DNA of 41,796 nucleotides from Robiginitalea sp. (GTDB lineage: Bacteria; Bacteroidota; Bacteroidia; Flavobacteriales; Flavobacteriaceae): the NCBI GenBank assembly GCA_024638915.1, contig JAHEJJ010000025.1, positions 1 to 41,796 on the forward strand, in the 5' to 3' direction. Position numbers and translations under genes: made by a program. The notes below the pieces were generated by a model. It was not told the origin of the DNA, ran no database searches, and was given only the letters and a program-made list of their open reading frames with translations. Below are positions 32,379 to 41,020 of the stretch, one piece after another (position 1 is the stretch's first letter; the number at the start of each line of letters is the position of its first letter).

Positions 32379-32536
32379 CAAAGAATAAGTTCATTATTCC
32401 TGCCCTGCTTAACCTCCTCTTCATTAAAAGGATTGCACTGCCTGTAAAGGCTATTTTAGTTGTAGCCAATAAGATCGAAAATGACCATTACTGATGTACT
32501 ATATATCTGTAATACAATACTATATATTATTTTATA

Positions 32537-34486
32537 TCAATGATCAGTTAATTGATTATATCGAAGTCCGAATCCATAGGGATAGAGCGGGTCCTCTGAG
32601 TCGAAAGGAAGATCTTCAAATTGTTTTTCAACAGCTTCCATAGAAGATGGCAGCTCGAAAGGCAGTTTGCCTTCAGGACTTCCTTTGCCGGCAAAAAGTT
32701 CAAAAAGTGCCCTGTCGGAAATGCTAAAATGACCCAATATGGCTGCGGCTTCTTCGCTGATCTCAGGAATTATGATAGGACGCTCGAGATAAACCGAGAT
32801 AATAGTTGGTTTTGCCCTGATCACTTTCATGATATTTTCCAATTCCTCCTGAGAATAGTTTAATCGACCCTGATGGAACATGACTTCCACAATCCCTGCC
32901 CGGGGTTCAAAAGGTGCTTCTAGTCGCAGCAACGCAATTTCGGCATCTTTGAGATTATCAACCACTTCAAAATAGGATTCCGCCAGTTTCTTGTCCATAT
33001 TTTCGATATAGACTTTGGGTATCCCTTTTAGCGGTAGTATGTCATTCTCATTTTTCAACAGTACGGTAGACCGGATCATGGTTTCCAGGCCCAGTGCCAC
33101 ATCCTCGGGTTTGGCCACCTGCTTTATCGCTTCTTCTTCATCCAAAAAAGGATTTTCAAAGAGTCCGAGTTGAAACTTCTGCCTTAAAAGTTTCCTGACC
33201 GAGTGATCGAGCCTAGATTCGGAAATACGCGCGTCGTTCACCAGCTTGATAATAAGTAGTGGATTGTCATTGCCTCCGAATTGATCAATCCCTGCGTTGA
33301 GCGCTTTTTCGGTCTGGGAATAGACATCGAGATGTTCCACACCATGATCCTTTGAATCTACTAAATTAGCGCCGGCCTGATCCGGATCACCAAGTATTTC
33401 CCAATCCGAACAGACGATCCCCTTGTATTGCAGGCTGTCGAGCAGCAGATCGGCGATGATCTCCTTGTTAAAGGCGAACCCTACATCCTCGCTGGTTTGA
33501 CCGACAGGAATACCATAATAGGGCATCATTTGGGCCGTTCCTGCTTTTATGGCAGCTCTGAACGGGATCAGGTGATGGTCGAAATTATCACCCGGATATA
33601 CCTGATCCTTGCCGTATTTAAAATGGGCATCCCAGCCGTCCTTCTGAGGTCCGCCTCCCGGGAAGTGCTTGGTCATGGTCGACACCGATGTTGGACTAAG
33701 GCTGTCGCCCTGCATGCCATGGATATAGGCTACCGTAAGCATGGTCGAGATATTGACGTCTTCTCCAAAGGTACCGGCAATACGGCCCCATCTGGGCTCG
33801 GTAGACAAGTCCGCTACCGGGTGCAGGGAAGTATGCAGGCCGATGGCCCGGTATTCCTTTGCGGCGATCTGTGCGAATTTATAGATCAACATCGAATCTC
33901 TCAATGCGGCAAAACCCGTAGCATCAGGCCACTGAGATAATCCCTTCATAAAAAAGGAAGCGCCGCGCTTATCGCTGTGTTTGGGATCGGCGCTGAAGGT
34001 AATGGGGATACCCAGTCGTGTTTGCTCGGCTAATTTCTGTACTTCGTTGGTCCATCTTATATGATCCCGTACATCATCTGGTGCCAGGGCTGTCGAAAAA
34101 TGAGAGATCGCACGACTGCCAACATATTTTTCGGGCGGGTTCATCAATGCCATGAATCGCATAGCGGGGTTCGATTCGAAGCCGGAGAACTGAAATGGGT
34201 GAAACATCTGGCCGGCTTTTTCCTCAAGGGTCATTTGATCCAGCAAGTCTTCTACCCGAGCCTCAAGATCTGCCCTGGAGTCCTCGTAGATATCGAGCTT
34301 TCCATTTTTGTTGAGATCCCTGTATGGATGACCATTGCTCGTTAGGGTAGGGGCAGGACCCACCAGCTTATCCCTCCCATCACTTTTGATCCCCTGGACC
34401 TTGATAAAAAGGTAAAGAAAAATCCCAATGATAAGGAGCAGGAGAATACCCAGGGTCCATTTGACGATTTTTTTAAAAGTCTTCAT
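32537..34486 (-). CDS. Glycoside hydrolase family 3 (beta-glucosidase-like)
   Basis: A 649-residue membrane-anchored or exported glycosidase. An N-terminal hydrophobic helix (about 9-28, GILLLLIIGIFLYLFI) precedes a short EF-hand-like calcium loop (DLNKNGKLDIYED, about 57-69) and then the GH3 domain from LLDQMTLEEKAGQM. The KHFPGGG motif is at 273-279 and the nucleophile is D361 in IVCSDWEILG. The C-terminal alpha/beta domain follows (GLETMIRSTVLLKNENDILPL) and the protein ends without a fibronectin-III domain. GH3 enzymes release beta-linked sugars (glucose, xylose or N-acetylglucosamine); the substrate cannot be read. No SusC/SusD pair or other glycosidase is nearby, so it is not part of a polysaccharide utilisation locus. 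Confidence 0.92.
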   Translation of the reverse strand: MKTFKKIVKWTLGILLLLIIGIFLYLFIKVQGIKSDGRDKLVGPAPTLTSNGHPYRDLNKNGKLDIYEDSRADLEARVEDLLDQMTLEEKAGQMFHPFQFSGFESNPAMRFMALMNPPEKYVGSRAISHFSTALAPDDVRDHIRWTNEVQKLAEQTRLGIPITFSADPKHSDKRGASFFMKGLSQWPDATGFAALRDSMLIYKFAQIAAKEYRAIGLHTSLHPVADLSTEPRWGRIAGTFGEDVNISTMLTVAYIHGMQGDSLSPTSVSTMTKHFPGGGPQKDGWDAHFKYGKDQVYPGDNFDHHLIPFRAAIKAGTAQMMPYYGIPVGQTSEDVGFAFNKEIIADLLLDSLQYKGIVCSDWEILGDPDQAGANLVDSKDHGVEHLDVYSQTEKALNAGIDQFGGNDNPLLIIKLVNDARISESRLDHSVRKLLRQKFQLGLFENPFLDEEEAIKQVAKPEDVALGLETMIRSTVLLKNENDILPLKGIPKVYIENMDKKLAESYFEVVDNLKDAEIALLRLEAPFEPRAGIVEVMFHQGRLNYSQEELENIMKVIRAKPTIISVYLERPIIIPEISEEAAAILGHFSISDRALFELFAGKGSPEGKLPFELPSSMEAVEKQFEDLPFDSEDPLYPYGFGLRYNQLTDH

Positions 34487-34608
34487 AATTGTTAGTTGAT
34501 TTCCCAGGCGCCTGCCCGCAGTTTATCTGCATCTAATAAGCATGAATATGCAGCATATACTCATATTTCTATAAATATCTATTGATCACCTTCAGATCGA
34601 CAATAGTA

Positions 34609-34797
34609 CTATAATTCAAGGTGACGAAGCACTTCGTAGACCAAAAAAGCAGGCCAGAATACGGCTTTAATCAGGCCGACTACCACGCTCCAAAAGCCGC
34701 TCGCCATTTGAATATAATACACCGCGGCACCTATGAATCCAAGGCCGTAAACCGCATTTGAAGTGTGATGGGTATGTGATTTTTTTTCGCTTGACAT
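34609..34797 (-). CDS. Small two-helix membrane protein
   Basis: A 62-residue protein with a polar, histidine-rich head (SEKKSHTHHTSN) and two hydrophobic stretches (AVYGLGFIGAAVYYI and GFWSVVVGLIKAVFWPAFLVY). Small proteins with this WSVVxGxxKAxFWPAxLVY-like pattern occur widely in bacteria and have no known function. It is probably inner-membrane. It lies alone between the GH3 gene and the divergent DUF7009-like gene. Confidence 0.72.
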   Translation of the reverse strand: MSSEKKSHTHHTSNAVYGLGFIGAAVYYIQMASGFWSVVVGLIKAVFWPAFLVYEVLRHLEL

Positions 34798-34867
34798 GTT
34801 TTGTTCTTTTAAGGGTAAAATTCAATATCGTTCCCTGAAAGCCCTATGACAATAATCAGTTATATTG

Positions 34868-34875
34868 TACTTTTA
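34868..34875 (+). promoter_or_regulatory. Putative -7 box, DUF7009-like/YdeP operon
   Basis: TACTTTTA, one base off consensus, ends 24 bases before ATG 34900, the same variant used before several other genes here. Confidence 0.4.
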
Positions 34876-34899
34876 AAGAACTCCCGATAAATTCTACTC

Positions 34900-35268
34900 A
34901 TGAAAATAAGAATTCGATCCAATACCGTACGTATCAGACTTACCCAATCTGAGGTAGACCAGCTGTGTACGGTCGGTGTAATAATGGAAAATACCCCTTT
35001 TGCCGAAAAGGAACTCGGCTATGGTGTGCGGATGAGTGCTGAGTATGATGAGCTCCACGCCAGCTTTAAGGAGAACCATATTACCTTTTATCTGCCAAAA
35101 GCTAAAGGGGCTGATTGGCACACTAACGATGAAGTAGGATTTAATAACGAGATGGAGCTGCCAGGGGGCGAACAACTGTCCTTGTTGCTCGAAAAGGATT
35201 TTACCTGCCTCACTCCCCGGGGTGAAGACGAAACCGATAACTATATCAATCCCAAAGCCCTTGAATAG
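34900..35268 (+). CDS. DUF7009-like small protein, partner of YdeP-type oxidoreductase
   Basis: A 122-residue cytosolic protein. It opens MKIRIRSNTVRIRLTQSEVDQL and continues with alternating strands (HITFYLPKAKGADWHTNDEVGF) and ends with a short cysteine-containing segment (FTCLTPRGEDE). I take it as the family called DUF7009 in recent databases, tentatively. It is 32 bases ahead of the molybdopterin oxidoreductase and almost certainly co-transcribed. An antisense frame of similar length exists but lacks family features and codon sense. A role as an accessory or assembly factor for the oxidoreductase is an inference from the pairing. Confidence 0.72.
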   Translation: MKIRIRSNTVRIRLTQSEVDQLCTVGVIMENTPFAEKELGYGVRMSAEYDELHASFKENHITFYLPKAKGADWHTNDEVGFNNEMELPGGEQLSLLLEKDFTCLTPRGEDETDNYINPKALE

Positions 35269-35300
35269 ATTATTCAATTATTAATCAATACTCTTCCTGA

Positions 35301-37604
35301 GTGAACAAAAGTGATTCATTTTCAAGAAATGTGCTCGCCCGGGGACCGGAGGACTTCACCGGTCTTCGGTTAGGGGAACCCAAAGACTTTGCTGCAGGCA
35401 AAGATGGGGTAATGGCCGCCCTGAAGCACAGTCTTAAAGAGATGGGGGCCTTGCGCTCTTTTCGTAGCTTGTTTAAAATGAATCAGAAAGAGGGATTCGA
35501 CTGTCCCAGCTGTGCCTGGCCAAATCCGGAGGAACCCTCGTCCTTAGGTGAGTTCTGTGAAAATGGGGCCAAAGCCCTGGCCGATGAGGCCACAATTTCT
35601 ACCATAGGCGGGAATTTTTTTTCAAGATATAGTGTGGAGGAACTCTCCCGCTATTCCGACTATGAGCTCAATCGGCTAGGCAGATTAAGTGAGCCTTTAA
35701 TCCTTAGACCCCAAAGTATTTATTATGAGCCCATTGAGTGGGAGGACGCCTTTAGGCTAATCACCGATCAGCTCAAAGAACTAGGTCACCCGGACAAAGC
35801 CATTTTTTATACTTCAGGCCGTTCGAGCAATGAAGCGGCCTTTCTCTATGGTATGTTTATCCGGGCATTTGGCACCAATAATATGCCCGACTGTTCCAAT
35901 ATGTGCCATGAATCGAGCGGTGTGGCCCTCTCGGAAACTTTGGGCATTGGGAAGGGGAGTATTACCCTCGAAGATCTCTATGGCGCTGAGCTTATTATCA
36001 TAGCCGGGCAGAACCCGGGCACCAACCATCCCAGGATGTTATCGGCCCTGGAGAAATGCAAGGAAAACGGTGGAAAGATCATCAGCATCAACCCATTGGA
36101 AGAAGCCGGACTTGTCCGCTTTAAAAACCCTCAGCGAAGCAAGGGCTGGATAGGGCAGGGGAGCCCGATCTCGGATCTGCACCTGCCGGTGAATATCAAT
36201 CAGGATATTCCTCTTATAAAATTGATCATTAAACGTTTACAAAACTTCGAAAAGCAAGGCCAGCCTGTTTTCGATCATGATTTTATCCAACATAAAACCG
36301 AAGGATACCAGGAACTCATGGACGACCTGGACCGATATTCCAAACAGGAATTATCTGCCATGAGTGGGGTGGAAGAGGGCAAGGTAGAGCAGGCGGTGCA
36401 ATTGATCGCCGATCGGAAAAAAATCGTAATCTGCTGGGCGATGGGGCTTACCCAACATAAAAACGGGGTTGAGACCATCCGGGAGTATGTAAATCTCCTC
36501 TTGCTCAAGGGATCTATTGGCAAGCCAAATGCCGGTACCTGTCCGGTTCGCGGGCATAGCAACGTACAGGGCGATCGTTCTGTGGGCATCATGCATTATG
36601 TTGACAAAGATCTGAACCAGCGTATTGAAAAACATATGGGTTTTGTCCCGCCCGCCAAACCTGGACTCGACACTGTAGGGTCTATGCGGGCCATGCACGA
36701 GGGTAAGGCGAAAATATTCATGGCACTGGGCGGTAATTTCCTGATGGCGGCCTCCGATACAGACTATACGGCCGAGGCCCTTCAAAACTGCGATCTCACC
36801 GTACAGGTAAGCACCAAGCTAAATCGATCCCACCTGGTCACCGGGAAAACCGCCCTGATCCTGCCGACTTATGGACGATCGGAAAAGGATATGACCGGCG
36901 GACAGTCCCAATATGTGACTACAGAGAATAGTATGGGAAGGGTACGACAGTCGAAAGGGATATTAAGGCCCGCTTCGGGCAAGTTAAAAAGTGAACCGGA
37001 AATTGTCTCAGCCTTAGCCTCGGCTTACTTTAATGGAGATCATCCGGTCGACTGGGATACCTTGGGGACCGACTATGATCTGATCCGGCAAAAAATAGAC
37101 TTGGTCGCCAAGGGATTTGAGAATACCCGTAAAAAAGCGCAGGGTAGTGGGTATTACCTGCCCAATAATGCCAGGGATGGAAATTTTGAAAAATTGGCTG
37201 GTGGCACGGCCAAAATTACGATCAATGCACTTCCAAAGCATCAGCTGGCCAAAGACGAACTGATGCTGATGACCATCCGTTCACACGACCAGTTCAATAC
37301 CACCATTTATGGACTCGACGATCGCTACAGGGGCATCTATAACGAAAGGCGCATCATTATGATGAATGAAGCAGATATTGAAAGTCGGGGTCTACAGTCG
37401 GGCGATGTAGTCCATCTCAGCAGTGCCTACGACGGGAAGATCCGGACTGCGCATAACTTTATTGTGGTTCCCTATAAAATTCCTCAAGGAAATACAGCCG
37501 CTTACTTCCCGGAAACGAATCCGCTGGTACCCTATAATCATTTTGCCGACCGGAGTCGTACTCCCATCAGCAAGAGTATTCGGATCATGCTTCATAGGCG
37601 ATAA
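35301..37604 (+). CDS. YdeP/FdhF-type molybdopterin oxidoreductase
   Basis: A 767-residue molybdopterin-guanine-dinucleotide enzyme of the DMSO reductase superfamily, FdhF/YdeP branch. The start is GTG 35301. Features: an N-terminal CxxC (FDCPSCAWPNPEEP, about residues 67-80), ISTIGGNFFSRYS, IFYTSGRSSNEAAFLYG, the NNMPDCSNMCHESSG block around the cofactor, IAGQNPGTNHPRM, and the C-terminal molydopterin-binding domain (MLMTIRSHDQFNTTIYGLDDRYRGI). Only two of the usual four cysteines for an iron-sulfur cluster are plain at the N terminus, as in YdeP. There is no signal peptide, so it is cytosolic. YdeP has been linked to acid resistance in E. coli, but the substrate is unknown. No molybdenum-cofactor or fdhD gene is nearby. 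Confidence 0.88.
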   Translation: MNKSDSFSRNVLARGPEDFTGLRLGEPKDFAAGKDGVMAALKHSLKEMGALRSFRSLFKMNQKEGFDCPSCAWPNPEEPSSLGEFCENGAKALADEATISTIGGNFFSRYSVEELSRYSDYELNRLGRLSEPLILRPQSIYYEPIEWEDAFRLITDQLKELGHPDKAIFYTSGRSSNEAAFLYGMFIRAFGTNNMPDCSNMCHESSGVALSETLGIGKGSITLEDLYGAELIIIAGQNPGTNHPRMLSALEKCKENGGKIISINPLEEAGLVRFKNPQRSKGWIGQGSPISDLHLPVNINQDIPLIKLIIKRLQNFEKQGQPVFDHDFIQHKTEGYQELMDDLDRYSKQELSAMSGVEEGKVEQAVQLIADRKKIVICWAMGLTQHKNGVETIREYVNLLLLKGSIGKPNAGTCPVRGHSNVQGDRSVGIMHYVDKDLNQRIEKHMGFVPPAKPGLDTVGSMRAMHEGKAKIFMALGGNFLMAASDTDYTAEALQNCDLTVQVSTKLNRSHLVTGKTALILPTYGRSEKDMTGGQSQYVTTENSMGRVRQSKGILRPASGKLKSEPEIVSALASAYFNGDHPVDWDTLGTDYDLIRQKIDLVAKGFENTRKKAQGSGYYLPNNARDGNFEKLAGGTAKITINALPKHQLAKDELMLMTIRSHDQFNTTIYGLDDRYRGIYNERRIIMMNEADIESRGLQSGDVVHLSSAYDGKIRTAHNFIVVPYKIPQGNTAAYFPETNPLVPYNHFADRSRTPISKSIRIMLHRR

Positions 37605-37686
37605 TGCTATTAGGACAAATCCATGTAAAACTGTAACTGAGATCGAACTTCCACGTCCTATACTCATATCATATAATGCAATCAAC

Positions 37687-39345
37687 ATGAAACGAACATT
37701 AAAAACAATTGTATTCTTTTTTGTATTAATCATTTTTAAAGGGAATACCTATGGACAGACCACATTAACTGCAGAGCAATGGCAGCAAGACCTAAACTTT
37801 CTCAAGGCCACCGTCCATAAAGACTATCCCTTTCTCTTTAAAAAGATCAGTGCAGAGGAATGGGATGAAAAAGTAAAAGAGCTACATGAGGCGATTCCAG
37901 AAATGCAGGAGCATGAGATCCTGGTAGGGTTTGCCAAACTGGCTGCTTCATTTGAATATGGGCATACTTCTTTGGGCCTGAGACAAAACCAGGTTCCCTT
38001 GCACAGATTGCCCATCGTTCTGTACCAGTTCGATGATGGCGTTTACATCACCGGAGCTGATAAGAACAATAAGAAACTTGTAGGAGCACGACTGGTCTCT
38101 ATGGAGGGTATGCCTATAGAAGAAGTGCTTCAGAGCGTTCGTGCGGTAATTCCGGCAGAGAACGACCAGTTTGTTAAGGCCTATGGCGTTAATTATCCGA
38201 CCATCCCCGAAATCTTGCACGCACAAGGTGTCACTGAAGAATTGAAATTGGAGCTCAGACTTCAACTTGAAAAAGATGGTAAGGTATTCGAAGAAATAGT
38301 AAGCGCTCTACCCTGGGAAGAGATTCCGAGACAGTATGGCATGGTCGTTCCCGGAAAAAAATGGGTCGGGGCCAGAGATCTTTCAGAAACCCCTCTTTAT
38401 CTTAAGCATCTCGATAAGATCTATTATTACGAGTATCTACCAGATCAGAAAACGGTATATGTGCGGCATAGCCAGATCCAGGACCAGGAAGGGGAGGACA
38501 TCCCTACCTTTTATGCCAGACTGTTTGAATTTATAGAAAGCAATGAGGTAGAAAAGCTTATTCTCGATGTGAGGCTCAATGGGGGTGGCAACAATTACAA
38601 AAACAAACCTGTCATCACAGGGATAATCGCCAATGAGAAGATCAACCAACCGGGAAAGTTTATGGTGATCATAGGCCGACGTACGTTTTCGGCCTGTATG
38701 AACCTGGTCAACGAACTGCATACCTACACCAATGCCATCTTCGTTGGAGAGCCCACGGGCGAGAACATTAATTTTTATGGCGATAATCGTCCTGTAGAAC
38801 TACCCAATAGTAAGATCAACGCCTTTTTATCCTTTGCCTGGTGGCAGGATAAGCCTCAGTGGGAGAACAGGCAGTGGCTGGCACCACAGATTCCCACGGG
38901 GATGACATTTGAGCAATATCGCACCAATCAGGATCCAGCCCTGGAGGCTGCCCTGGCATTTTCTGATCCTGATTTTATTACCGATCCAATGGCCCATCTA
39001 ACCAGACTCTATACCGCCGGAAAATTTGAGGAGGTACAGAGCGAAGCCCAAAGGATGGTCCAGGAGCCGGCCTATAAGTTTTTCGATTTTGAAGGTGAGT
39101 TTAACCGGGCGGGGTATCAATTATTAGAGAGTGGAGATCTCGAAGGAGCTATTGGTGTTTTTGGCATGAATGCAGAATTTTTTCCCGATTCGGCCAATGT
39201 ATGGGACAGCCTGGCTGAGGCCTACTGGAGGACAGGGGATAAGGTAAAGGCGGAAGAGTATTACCAGAAAGCCATCGGGATGGACCCTGAGGGTGGGGTT
39301 GGTGCCAATGCCAGGGAAATGCTGAAAAAGATGAAAGCTGAGTAG
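37687..39345 (+). CDS. S41-like peptidase with C-terminal TPR
   Basis: A 552-residue exported protein with a signal peptide (MKRTLKTIVFFFVLIIFKGNTYG, then QTTLTAEQ). The longer frame from 37423 overlaps the oxidoreductase and is not used. Residues about 20-240 form the N-terminal region seen in Bacteroidota S41-like proteins, and about 240-420 the tail-specific-protease fold, with a LDVRLNGGGNN strand and the presumed nucleophile S335 in GRRTFSACMN. The basic partner cannot be placed, so activity is likely but unproven. The C-terminal 110 residues contain two TPR-like repeats (LLESGDLEGAIGVFGMNAEFFPDS, DSLAEAYWRTGDKVKAEEYYQKAI). It probably trims or processes envelope proteins in the periplasm or at the surface. 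Confidence 0.85.
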   Translation: MKRTLKTIVFFFVLIIFKGNTYGQTTLTAEQWQQDLNFLKATVHKDYPFLFKKISAEEWDEKVKELHEAIPEMQEHEILVGFAKLAASFEYGHTSLGLRQNQVPLHRLPIVLYQFDDGVYITGADKNNKKLVGARLVSMEGMPIEEVLQSVRAVIPAENDQFVKAYGVNYPTIPEILHAQGVTEELKLELRLQLEKDGKVFEEIVSALPWEEIPRQYGMVVPGKKWVGARDLSETPLYLKHLDKIYYYEYLPDQKTVYVRHSQIQDQEGEDIPTFYARLFEFIESNEVEKLILDVRLNGGGNNYKNKPVITGIIANEKINQPGKFMVIIGRRTFSACMNLVNELHTYTNAIFVGEPTGENINFYGDNRPVELPNSKINAFLSFAWWQDKPQWENRQWLAPQIPTGMTFEQYRTNQDPALEAALAFSDPDFITDPMAHLTRLYTAGKFEEVQSEAQRMVQEPAYKFFDFEGEFNRAGYQLLESGDLEGAIGVFGMNAEFFPDSANVWDSLAEAYWRTGDKVKAEEYYQKAIGMDPEGGVGANAREMLKKMKAE

Positions 39346-39412
39346 GTATAAAGAAATGGTTTACAGACGGTTAAAAGCATTTATTTAACAATTTGTTGAT
39401 CATAAATATGGA

Positions 39413-39420
39413 TAGGTTTT
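39413..39420 (+). promoter_or_regulatory. Putative -7 box, DUF4251 gene
   Basis: TAGGTTTT, one base off TAnnTTTG, about 28 bases before ATG 39449, with a TTTG 17 bases upstream that could be the -33 element. Confidence 0.35.
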
Positions 39421-39448
39421 AGTAATTTAAAGGAAAATTGCAGCAGTT

Positions 39449-39994
39449 ATGAAAAAGACCTTGCTATATGTGGCCACCTTAATATTTATCGGATTCACGC
39501 TGAATGCCCAAAAAGACCACAAAGCGCTCGATAAACTGGTAGACTCCAAAATGTTCAGGATCGAATCGGACTGGGCCAGGGCGCAGGCTACCACGGGTAC
39601 CAATGCCATTGCAGGTACTAATCTCCAGGCCGCGGGTAGTGCGGGCAACAGCTATAACCTTATCGGGAATTTCAATTATTTCGAGATGAAAGCGGATTCG
39701 GTGATGGCGTATTTGCCTTACTATGGCGAGCGCCAGTTCGGGAACGGGCATTATTCGGGCGATACCGCGATAGAGTTTAAAGGAATACCGCGTGAGCTGG
39801 TCGTTGAAAAAAATGAGAAAAAGGGGTATTACCATATTTCATTTTTGGCCGATAAAGACACCGAAACCTTTCAGGTAAATATTAAATTATATCCGAGCAT
39901 GAAGAGCCATATGACGGTAAACAGCAACCAGCGTTTTGTGATCAGCTATGAAGGTAAGCTGATGGCCCTGAAAGTGAAAGAGCAAAGCAAGTAG
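39449..39994 (+). CDS. DUF4251 exported protein
   Basis: A 181-residue protein with a signal peptide (MKKTLLYVATLIFIGFTLNA, then QKDHKALDKLV). It matches the DUF4251 pattern: a SKMFRIESDWARAQ segment, SYNLIGNFNYFEMKADSVMAYLPYYGERQFG, then GIEFKGIP-like IEFKGIPRELVV and a closing beta sheet (TFQVNIKLYPSMKSHMTVNSNQRFVISYEG). The middle (TTGTNAIAGTNLQAAGSAG) is glycine/threonine-rich and flexible. DUF4251 is a Bacteroidota-specific beta-rich domain without a known function, probably a periplasmic or surface protein. It is followed 110 bases later by the DUF2807 gene. Confidence 0.88.
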   Translation: MKKTLLYVATLIFIGFTLNAQKDHKALDKLVDSKMFRIESDWARAQATTGTNAIAGTNLQAAGSAGNSYNLIGNFNYFEMKADSVMAYLPYYGERQFGNGHYSGDTAIEFKGIPRELVVEKNEKKGYYHISFLADKDTETFQVNIKLYPSMKSHMTVNSNQRFVISYEGKLMALKVKEQSK

Positions 39995-40044
39995 GTATAA
40001 ATTTTGAATAATTTGTAACAATAGCTCAGGCAACGCGTCTCTTA

Positions 40045-40064
40045 ATTATAACGTCTGTTATAAT
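40045..40064. promoter_or_regulatory. Perfect 8-base inverted repeat upstream of the DUF2807 gene
   Basis: ATTATAAC-GTCT-GTTATAAT: perfect 8-base arms and a 4-base spacer, about 40 bases before ATG 40105. Its left half plus spacer recurs exactly at 13706 and nearly at 40845. Size and symmetry fit a dimeric repressor site, but no bound protein is known. Confidence 0.4.
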
Positions 40065-40104
40065 AAGGAGTCACTATTCATCAATCATCCAAAAAACACC
40101 GACC

Positions 40105-40689
40105 ATGAAAAAATTAAGTGTATTAAGCCTGGTTTTTATGCTAGCGCTGAGTTTTTCCTATGCCCAAAACCGCCAGACACCCAAGCTGGAAGACTTTGAA
40201 AACGTTGAGGTAGAGGGCTATATCAGGCTTTTCCTGCAAAAAGCCGAAACCAGCAGTGTAGTGCTGGAGGCCAAGGACGAGGAAGATATGGAGGCCTACG
40301 AGGTCTCGGTAAACGGAAAGACGCTGATCATAAATCGCAGGGAAAAAAATAACGGTTTTAAATCGACCCCCAAGCTTACGGTTTATGTAAAGCATCCTGG
40401 CATCAGCTCCCTGGACATGGAGGGAATGGTATCGGTCGCCACCAAAGACGTGGTTAAAGGCGAATCCCTGAGGATCAAAGGCGATGGAATGATCCGTGGC
40501 GACATGGAAATCATTGTAGACCGTTTAAAGATCGATCTGGATGGTATGTGTAAGATGACCATTACCGGCAGAGCTTTGGAATCAGATCTCAGCGTAGACG
40601 GAATGGGCAAGATCGACGCCCGTGGTTTTTACAGCAAAAAAATGCGCCAGTCGTCTGATGGTATGACCAGTATAAAAACCGGGAACTAG
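40105..40689 (+). CDS. DUF2807 (head GIN domain) exported adhesin-like protein
   Basis: A 194-residue protein with a signal peptide (MKKLSVLSLVFMLALSFSYA, then QNRQTPK). The mature part is a repetitive right-handed beta structure typical of DUF2807: FENVEVEGYIRLFLQKAE, NEKTLIINRRE-like VNGKTLIINRRE, LTVYVKHPGISSLDMEGMVSVATKD, SLRIKGDGMIRGDMEIIVDRLKIDLDGMCKM and SVDGMGKIDARGFY. The repeated DGM turns (DMEGM, GDGM, LDGM, VDGM, SDGM) are the hallmark. The family is widespread in Bacteroidota; function is not settled, though a surface beta-solenoid that senses or binds is presumed. It is preceded by an inverted repeat near 40045. Confidence 0.9.
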   Translation: MKKLSVLSLVFMLALSFSYAQNRQTPKLEDFENVEVEGYIRLFLQKAETSSVVLEAKDEEDMEAYEVSVNGKTLIINRREKNNGFKSTPKLTVYVKHPGISSLDMEGMVSVATKDVVKGESLRIKGDGMIRGDMEIIVDRLKIDLDGMCKMTITGRALESDLSVDGMGKIDARGFYSKKMRQSSDGMTSIKTGN

Positions 40690-41020
40690 AGAACAAGAGG
40701 GGATAACTATAGATTAGTACTATTCCCTTTCTTTAGAAATATCCTATTTGACATAATATATATTATAGAACAAAACTAGTAATTCCCGTAATCACGTTTT
40801 CCGGCGTGATTTGACATAATTAAGTTATAAATAAAGCTTGCTGTATTATAACGTCCAAAAAATCGACGTAGGAGATTCACGAACTCATAAATAGATCAAA
40901 TTTACGTGAGTATCTATGTCAAGGGAATTACGGTTCTAAACATCTCTTGAAATAATATTGATCGATTATTATACAGCTATAACTACGATCGTTATATCGA
41001 ATTAAAACTATTCATTGGTT
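40690..41020. other. Unexplained AT-rich spacer with nested inverted repeats
   Basis: Between two convergent genes, where no promoter is required. It holds a 9-base inverted pair (GTAATTCCC 40779-40787, GGGAATTAC 40923-40931), an inner hairpin (ATCACG 40791-40796 with CGTGAT 40805-40810), an 8-base pair directly inside the first one (TTGACATA 40811-40818, TATGTCAA 40915-40922), and a 12-base direct repeat ATTTGACATAAT (40746-40757 and 40809-40820). A TAGAAC/GTTCTA pair flanks the outer arms. No reading frame is supportable. A structured RNA or a decayed small transposable element are both possible. Confidence 0.5.

Noticed and set aside
33428-33940. 170-codon plus-strand open frame
   Set aside because: Lies antisense inside the well-supported GH3 gene and has no motif or signal of its own.
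34894-35277. 127-codon minus-strand frame over the DUF7009-like gene
   Set aside because: The plus-strand frame has a promoter-like box, sensible composition and operon spacing; the minus frame has none of these.
37423-37686. 88-codon N-terminal extension of the S41-like protein
   Set aside because: It overlaps the molybdopterin oxidoreductase in another frame, and a clear signal peptide begins at ATG 37687.
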